A stretch of DNA of 64,000 bases from contig MCGE01000001.1 of NCBI GenBank assembly GCA_002105175.1, positions 434,001-498,000 of the forward strand, written 5' to 3'. The notes under the pieces were generated by a model. That model did not search any database. It was not told where the DNA came from and saw only the letters and a program-made list of their open reading frames with translations. The stretch comes from Absidia repens. Lineage: Eukaryota > Mucoromycota > Mucoromycetes > Mucorales > Cunninghamellaceae. This document shows, piece by piece, positions 57,101-64,000 of this stretch. Every line of letters begins with the position of its first letter. Positions within the stretch are counted from its first letter, which is position 1. The position numbers and the translations under genes are program-made.

Positions 57101-58885
57101 AGCTTACCATCACGTTCCAAATCCCTTCGCAAGTGGCGCTTGGCAATGCTTCTGTAAAACCGAATATCTTCAAATGACAAATCCCGTTCCAATTGAGCAA
57201 ATTGTGCCTTTTGCTGGCTACTGGCCTTGTTACGGTGTACAGTCAAGTAGGTGTCGATGTAAGCCACACGTTCATCCCGTCGCTTCTTGAAGTGATCCCA
57301 AGTCCATTTGTAATTGCGTTCATGAATTCTTGACAACACAGTTTGTCCCGCATACTTGAAGTACGCCTTTGGGTCAGATTTCGGACTGGTGCCAGGAGGA
57401 GGTCGAAATTTGAGATGCTAGTATCAAATAGGATAATCATGAGTCCGTCCAGTCATTATACCAATTCGTGAATACTTTTCTTTTTTCTTTTTTTCTTTAC
57501 CTGTTGTTTCTTCATATTAGAATGCAATAAATCCACCAAGAGCAAAGCATCACGATATTGTTCATTGTCCAATCCAAACGCCAGTTCTTCAAAAAGGAGG
57601 GTAGTATCGACTTGAGCCACTTTTTCATCGTATACCTTATTCAATTTGATCTAATGAAAAGTAATGCCATATATGAGACTATGTATCACAACGAATATCC
57701 CCTCATTAAATATTAGCTTTTTGGAACTTACCTTTCCAACACCAGAGACCGGTTTCACAATGTATTGATGCTCTTTAAGAACGTTATCATCAGTTGGTAT
57801 CTAGGAGATGGTTATAAGTGAGTTTCTTATATTACTGCTACTGTCTTTTTAACTTACAAGATCGGTATAGATTTGAGGTGCTTGATCGGAAGGCAACCCA
57901 GCTAACGAAGCTGATCCAGTATTCCAATAAACCGACAAAGAGTTCAATGTGGCAAGCTGTAATAGATACCAGTCAGTCAAATAAAGCACTTAAATAGGAT
58001 ACAATAGAAATGTCTTTACCTTGTGAATTGTATTTGCAAGATCACCAATAAAAGCAGGCTGCCAGTCACCATCAGTTGATATTGCGCTGAGTTCCTTGAG
58101 GGTGATGCCGACAGCAAAAGGTTGATCAACACACGAGACGTGATCCTCATAACGGAGGTGGATGTTCTCAAACGAGAGCTGAAGGTTGTCGATAATCTTG
58201 GTCGTCAGTTGATGGACAAAACCGCCACTATTGCTGCTGCTATCATTGCCGTCTTTTGCCTTGCTATCGTGCTTCGATGCTTCCAACAGTTCAGCTGCTT
58301 CAAGTTTTTGCTGTTTCATTTGCTGTGCCCGTTCTTCTTCTTCTTCGAGATTTACCTACACGAGAAAGTAAAAGATCAGATAAATGATTTTCAGATTCTT
58401 CCACTACCACATTCTGAGGAGTATTCATTCAAAGACGTACTGTTGTTCCCGTTTTCGGAGCAGCCAATAAATACACATTTTTGATATGGACTTTGACAGG
58501 TTTTGTTTTAAGGTTGGACCAGGGGATACTAAGGGTCAGTTCACCGAGATTTCCTATTGCACTCAAGAAAAAGAGTTAGCCTGAATCCCATCGAAATACT
58601 GGGTCATGTTTTTACCTTCAACCACATCAATGGGCAGCCTAAGACTATCCAAAGCGTCTTTTCTCAGATTCAAGTTCTGAAGGTTGACTTCCCCTATAGT
58701 AGATTGAAAAAAAAAGAGAAGTCAGTACCGGCGCCAAACCAACTGCTCCTGAATTGGTTCAAGAAAAAAAAAAAAAACGCTAACCTACCGTTCCAAATGG
58801 CAATTTTCAATTGATCATAATTCAAATTGGATACATAATTTCCCAACACACGGTTGAGGATTGTAGCCACAAGAGCCTCTAACAT
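48164..58885 (-). CDS. VPS13: VPS13, bridge-like lipid-transfer protein
   Basis: Giant rod-shaped lipid conduit at membrane contact sites (ER with vacuole, mitochondria and endosomes; prospore membrane in yeast). The gene spans 10.7 kb in dozens of exons and codes for roughly 3,000 aa, usual for VPS13. The chorein N-terminus is textbook: [20 protein letters not shown], then [33 protein letters not shown], and [12 protein letters not shown]. Junctions checked in the first nine exons and around 55.8-56.8 kb are in phase. The middle carries long beta-rich repeats; 50.5-53.5 kb corresponds to the VAB/SHR-binding region ([40 protein letters not shown] stretches); the C-terminal part has the ATG2-C-like helical region and a PH-like end finishing at HEQHNRK. 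Many introns carry T runs. No break was seen, but not every junction in the middle was tested. Confidence 0.95.
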
Positions 58886-59709
58886 AGTTTATAAAAAAAA
58901 AAAAAAAAAAAAGATAAAGATAAAAAAAAAAGGTAAACGGAAAAGAATCGAAAATAGAAAATATAGGCGCGTGTAAAAGTACCATGATATTTCAAGTCCG
59001 CTGAAACACTAAGAAATTAGTGCATGAGTGTCATTGGCACGATGATGGTGACAGTAAACCAAACGTCATCCTTTTACCAATATTATTTCTACTAGACATA
59101 ACTTACACTGCTACTGCGAAGATATCAGAAAATTTACATGTTTCTTGATTTTGATACTATTATGCAGTGTATGCTTTAGGTTTTGTGGAGAATTAAAAAT
59201 CTTGACATCACAAGCTGCATATGATTTACGATTTTTTTCAGACTAGATTGCCTTAACGCATAATTGTTTTTGCACTTTATATCATAATATGTCATGTATA
59301 AAAAATATCCTGTCATAAGGCTTTATATAATCCGATTTCGACTGAATACTATACTTTCCTCCTTTTGTTACTCAAAGCAACTCATTGTAAAATCCGAGAC
59401 TATCATTTACTTGAAGAAACACCCAGAGACTGAGAAATATTTATTGACCAATAAATGAAGGCAAATATGCGTATCCATCGAACAAGTCGGTCGACTATAG
59501 CATCTGATAGCAAGGTGCATATAGTATACGGAGCGATTATTAAGAGCGGGGGACACAATAATACCACTTCGAAAAAGTTCTAGTGCTGCCTCATTCGAGT
59601 TCTGGAAGCGGAGCCCCTGCTGATGACCCGGTCCAGATTGAATTATATGAACAGTAGAACTGGAATAACGCCACGTTTCATATTAAGTTAACTGAAACTG
59701 CCCACCACA
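58886..59709. promoter_or_regulatory. VPS13 promoter and spacer
   Basis: Upstream of the VPS13 ATG an A run lies at about 58891-58910, then AT-rich sequence with no coding frame. The segment 59560-59650 is GC-richer than its surroundings but has no recognisable gene or tRNA. Confidence 0.4.
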
Positions 59710-60620
59710 TACTAGGACTCGGGGGACGGGTCGAGCAGTCATTGAAAAGTTAGAAAACAATGCAAGGCCGCTTTATATCGTCGGATACACATAGTGTGCG
59801 ACCTAGATTCATTTATCTGATTGTTTATAGTAAGACTGCAAATCAATCTCTCTGACTTTCATCGATATAATATCCATTGAGGGTGAACTAGAAAGCAAAT
59901 GTTTGGTAGGATACACATTGAACGGCTACTATAGCGACATTTTTCTTTGTTATATTGATATGAGAATGGAGATACTTTATTAAAATATTGCCAGATACTA
60001 AAACTATTGGGCAAGTGCCCATTGTAAATAAGTAAATGGAAGGATCTACTGAAGGAAGTATGAGAAGATTGTAAGGTGAGTTTTGAAGAATAGTCGACGT
60101 TAATCTAAAGTGTAAAAGTATAAAATGGAATCAAGTATACTTTACAGTATATGATAAAGACTAAAAGGACATCTGTTATTGAAACACAACAATGGTCAAC
60201 ACTAATCTAGACGTAGCGATAATCAGAAAGGGATCTATTGCACAAGACATGGGAGATACTAATGGGACATTTTTTCATGGAAGTGTATAAAAAGAGACAT
60301 ATTTTATTCAGATGTAGATACAAACAATGGACAAACTATAGCAAAACTAAGTTAATGAGGACTCCAAAAAGTCAAATAATGGTGCCCTCAGATCCTAGAT
60401 CCAAAGTGAAAGGGTTTCCCCATGCATGTTGTAATCCCTGAGCTGAAAACTCTTCTAAACTAGTCCTGACACTAATCTAAATTCACCATTACCCCATACG
60501 GACCACAATTGTGAAGAATTAAAGAGAGAAAGAAAAAAACAAAAGAAAGAGAGCCGAAAAAATAAAATTGGTAGTAAATAAAATTTTCACGTGGGCGGGA
60601 ATTGAAATGTTCTCTACGAT
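59710..60620 (-). repeat. Dispersed repeat family, copy E
   Basis: Inverted copy. Minus-strand order: CATTTCAATTCCCGCCCACG with CACGTG at 60588-60593, pyrimidine-rich stretch, mini-ORF ATG-GTG-AAT-TTA-GAT-TAG (60472-60489), TGTCAGGACTAGTTTAGAAG, core GGGATTACAACATGCATGGG, then sub-repeats (TTTTATTCAG at 60302, TTATTGAAAC near 60177 and 59975 on the + strand). Its CATTCAACTT motif has changed, but the mini-ORF and core remain. Left similarity with copy C extends to about 59713. Confidence 0.8.
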
Positions 60621-60629
60621 TGTTCCAAC

Positions 60630-61190
60630 GAAGATAGTACCATTATCCTGAACCCCACACACTACACTCCACGTTCATCCATAAACACGCCTCTAATAAC
60701 CTCTTGATTTTATATATGCCGTAGTATTGTTATTGGTTTAGTTTATTTATCATAGTCTGTCTTTATTACTATTCAATAGAATGAGTCTTGGCTTTTGCTC
60801 TTACATCATCTCTCATATATTTAGTTTATCTTGTCTGATGGTATACCCACACTGTACTGTACAGCGAATGTTCGTGTTGTAAAAAATAGTATTCGTGTAT
60901 GTGTACAAAGAAAAGAAAAAGTGTATTAAAAACATAAGGCAACTTTGGTTAACGGTTCTGCTTGCGCTCTGTCTACAGCACCGTATTTTTTTGTACTGTG
61001 CTTATTATCATAAGCTTTAAAAACAGGAGTGAAAAGGATTTTTTGCTTGATTCTCAGAAATGACTGTTGTGGATGCATGAAGAAAATTCAATCAAGGAAA
61101 TATAAAAGAATAAATCATGATGAACAAATAAAAATATGATGATTTAAGCGCACAAGAAGGTACTTACTTACTTTACTTTGATAACACTCC

Positions 61191-61221
<31 letters not shown>

Positions 61222-61350
61222 AAAACAACATTAACAAAAGCAAACAACCGTGTACGATTGTTTCTTTTCATCTTTAATATTATATTGCAAAGTTAAAGGT
61301 TTTAATGTCCAGTAAAAAAATATCCTTATGATACGTCATACGGAACTGTA
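60630..61350. repeat. Second dispersed block flanking copy E
   Basis: Resembles 16330-17250: CCTCTAATAACCTC, TATATATGCCGTAGTATTG, TTTAGTTTATTTA, CTCTTACATCATCTCTCATA, a GTACTGTACAG patch, a T run (61192-61216) and an end block with TTTTAATGTCCAGTAAAAAA. No protein-coding frame is present. Confidence 0.6.
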
Positions 61351-61707
61351 CTATATAATATCTCAATCGCGCTAACTTGGTGACTAGTGTACACAAAGGA
61401 AAAACATTTGGTTCGAAATAGACAATGTTATGACGGACTCGAATATATATTCACGAGCGAGAGAGAGCACTTTAAAATGGATGTTGACGCAGATAATCGT
61501 TTTCAGTATCATATGAAGACATTTCACAAAAAGCGAATTTTGAATATACGATGATAATAAAAAATGAATTTTATTTAACGGATAATAAAGTAACAATATA
61601 AATAGATAATGAATAACAATTAAAACTAATAACAATGGAGGAGGGGATGATGAAAAATAAACTACACAATATAAACTACGTAATAAATAATAAGAGATCT
61701 ATCTAAA
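61351..61707. other. Hexokinase 3' flank
   Basis: AT-rich region between the repeat block and the hexokinase stop, with AATAAA-type signals on the minus strand. It is likely the 3' UTR. No gene is seen. Confidence 0.45.
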
Positions 61708-63299
61708 TTAACAAGACAACATAGCAATCAATGCGCCACCGACACTTCCACCTTCATGAGCAATTTCTAAGCGAATTCTATCCGAGATTTCTACACCAAA
61801 CCATTCCCGTAAAGCCCTATGTACACGTTCTTCCATAAAGGGATAAAATTCGTAAGTTGATCCATTCATACCAACGACAATATCAGCGTCCGATTTGGTG
61901 ATCAGTCCTTGTTGTTGAATCAAAGCAGCAATGGCGCAAGAGCAGAGTTGGGCACTTCGAGTGGACACAATACGGCAGATGCGAGTCAAAATGGCAATGT
62001 CTTGTAACGAGGGAGTTTGCTCAAAATGATATTTTCCAAGGATTTTCTCCAGACTGACTTGACGAGAAGCGGTGACATCTCGTTCCAAGGCACTCATGTA
62101 CATGGTAGGGAAAGACCAAGCTTCATCAAATCCTTCAGGCACCTGACCGTGAAACAAAGCATTGTTCTTGATAAAGTTCATGGCGACCAGTCGAGTCAAT
62201 TCGCCAAGGTAGGCACCAGACATCATTTTTTCATAGAGTTGGAATTTGGGTTGGTTGTGGCTTTTGTCCATGGCCAAATCAAAGTCATTCAAAGGCAAAT
62301 AGGCTTCGGTACCAAAGATATCGATTTCAGTGTTAAGGAGCATTTCCGTTCCAGCCGGGTATTTGTCGCGCACATCCTTGTCCAGTTTGATGATGTTTTC
62401 CACTTTTTCAGGGTAAGCAGCATTCACACCAGTAGCAAAAATCAATCCAATACGGGAACGGGGGTTGGAGTATGCATGTGCCACAAGGGTGCCGACAGTG
62501 TCATTCAAAATAGCACTCACCTTCACATTTAACCCCTGCATATCAAATAATAACCACATAAAAAAAAGATATCATTAATAAACAAAATAAAAACCCGTTG
62601 TCAATTCTGATCCAGCCAGCCATCAAAAACTTCCACTTACCTTGCGTTCAAATGCTTTATGGAACATGCTTGCCAAATCTTGACCTTCGGTGTCTTGTAA
62701 AGTGAATCCTTTGCCCATTCTTAAAATTGTACCACGATTGATATCTGTTTGACTATGAATGATACATTAAAAATTAATAACCATGAATATCAATCAATCT
62801 ATCAATATATATATATATCAACAACTAATTAAACCCGCTTTACTTACTCCACTGGGAAACTCCAACAAACACCAAGCGATAGAGTTTCATCACCATTGAC
62901 TTGTGCCGGGCTAAACAAATGGCGAGCTTTGACCGTAATAAGTTCCCCCACAGAATCCGCAATCCAGTCAAAAAAGACACTACCAGCTCCAGTCTTGAGT
63001 TCCTTGCTAGGGGCATGTTTGACTTCCAATACCTTGACATGACCATCACCAAGGAGTTGCACAGCAGAGATACGAAGATTGGTTCCTCCTAGATCCAAGG
63101 ACATGAAAGTACCAGTTTCATTACCCGTAGGAAGATTGGTGACAAAAGAAGGGATCATGGTGGCAAGACCTTTTGAAGGGGTCTTGAGCCCCAGCTTGAA
63201 TTCATCGAGAAATCCATTGACAATAGGCGCAAGCTGATCACGATTGAGAAGAAATTGTTGTTCAAGTTGTCTGAATAGAATGTCGGATGTTTCGGTCAT
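61708..63299 (-). CDS. Hexokinase / glucokinase
   Basis: ATP-dependent sugar kinase making hexose 6-phosphate, the entry step of glycolysis. Three exons (62848-63299, 62641-62752, 61708-62535) join in phase to 463 aa. Motifs: phosphate-1 loop SLDLGGTNLRI; sugar-binding SFPVDQT (spanning the first intron); connect-1 region AILNDTVGTLVA with the catalytic Asp; IGLIFATGVNAAY; GAYLGELTRLV; adenosine region VVGMNGSTYEFYP and GGSVGGALIAM. Both the length (about 460-490 aa for fungal enzymes) and the complete motif set indicate an active single-domain enzyme. SFPVDQT resembles the yeast glucokinase (GLK1) form, but substrate range cannot be fixed from sequence. The ATG at 63299 starts the family-like MTETSDILFRQLEQQF. 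Confidence 0.95.
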
Positions 63300-64000
63300 G
63301 ATGGATGAGTAAGTGTTATGTGAAGGTGTGTTGTTATGATGAGGAGGATATAGATGAAAATGGAAAAAAAAGAGTGGAAGAAAAAAGAGAGTGCAAAAAA
63401 AAAAATTAGATTTTCCAGGTTATTTGAACCCTCCCCCAAACTGGTCGGTTTCGGGTGATTTCAAATCTGGGGAGCAAAAAAAAAAAAAAAAAAATCATGA
63501 AGCCCAGCATCGGTGTGTCAAATGCAAAAAAAAGGGTTGAACAAATCAGCAATCCTGATTCAACGAATTAGTCTCGGCTAGTCCAACAATATTAACCCAA
63601 ATTTGTGGACCCTTTTTTTTAGTTCTCATTTCTAAAAAGAAACAAAGGAAAAAAAGGAAAAAGGGAAAAATAGAAAAGGTGGACCCACTTCAATCCCATT
63701 ATTTCATCCATAATACTTTGCATTAAGGATTCCCAATGTAACTAATAGGAAAGATATAAAGTATCGTTAATTGTTTTTACCTACTGTACTCAATTATACT
63801 CTTTCGTATTTAGTAATGTTTTGTAATTTCTTTTTTTTTTTGTCGTTAGCCTTCCCACCCACCCACCGCCCTTACTCCCGCCGGTTTTGGTTTCTCTGGA
63901 GAACAAAATGGTTAAAGAAATAAAAGAATAATCAAAACCCGACTCTCTCCACTCTCTTCTTCAATTTTACATACAGTATATCCCCACTGTTGATGTATTG
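63300..64000. promoter_or_regulatory. Hexokinase upstream region
   Basis: Contains A runs near 63395-63404 and 63477-63494 and a C-rich patch CCCACCCACCCACCGCCC at about 63855. The far right is pyrimidine-rich (CTCTCTCCACTCTCTTCTTC near 63942), which may be the promoter of a gene beyond the window. No coding region is supported. Confidence 0.4.

Noticed and set aside
59560..59660. GC-richer patch considered as a tRNA or other small RNA gene
   Set aside because: No A box or B box and no cloverleaf could be drawn. I found no convincing tRNA anywhere in the window.
1..64000. CRISPR arrays, bacterial operons, insertion sequences, integrase or reverse-transcriptase genes
   Set aside because: None is present; regular direct repeats with spacers were not seen and no frame resembles transposase, reverse transcriptase or integrase.

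Overview
The window looks like nuclear DNA of an early-diverging filamentous fungus, most likely Mucoromycota. The reasons are: eukaryotic housekeeping genes broken by many 50-100 nt GT-AG introns; an AT-rich sequence with very many 15-45 nt poly(A)/poly(T) runs; fungal families (tricalbin, Ste7-type MAPKK); and families I associate with Mucoromycota rather than Dikarya (an L-lactate permease, a Siva-like protein). The lineage is an inference; no marker gene settles it.

Layout, left to right: beta-adaptin 5' part (1-1102, -); multi-RRM RNA-binding protein (1877-3913, +, one reading-frame break); three-LIM protein (4408-6069, -); repeat copy A (6870-7640); TTI1 (8092-11826, -) divergent from a THP3/LENG8 SAC3-domain gene (12072-14722, +); repeat copy C with its flanking block (15240-17250); F-box protein (17605-19956, -); Siva-like protein (20616-21134, +); VIP36/ERGIC-53-type lectin (21595-23339, -); ribosomal protein S21 (23855-24378, +); PPR protein (25160-27757, -); L-lactate permease (28293-31103, -); tricalbin (32918-38292, +); repeat copy B (38440-39420); myotubularin phosphatase (40773-43058, +, frame break near its end); repeat copy D and block (43640-44850); Ste7-type MAP kinase kinase (45083-46813, -, one frame break); VPS13 (48164-58885, -); repeat copy E and block (59710-61350); hexokinase/glucokinase (61708-63299, -).

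The genes are mostly unrelated housekeeping functions: vesicle coats and cargo lectins, lipid transfer and phosphoinositide turnover (tricalbin, VPS13, myotubularin), mRNA biology, signalling and carbon uptake. No operon logic is expected.

The most unusual content is a five-copy dispersed family in the intergenic DNA. Four copies have a CACGTG box (copy D has CACGCG). It is followed by a pyrimidine-rich stretch, a CATTCAACTT-like start region in four copies (changed in copy E), a tiny ATG-4 codons-TAG frame present in all five copies, a conserved GATTACAAGATGCATGGGG-type core, and sub-repeats carrying AATAAA signals. This is the layout of a small transcription unit that encodes almost nothing. 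Other points of interest are a 5-nt microexon in the permease, a GC-AG intron in THP3, and three single-base frame breaks at or beside short A/T runs.
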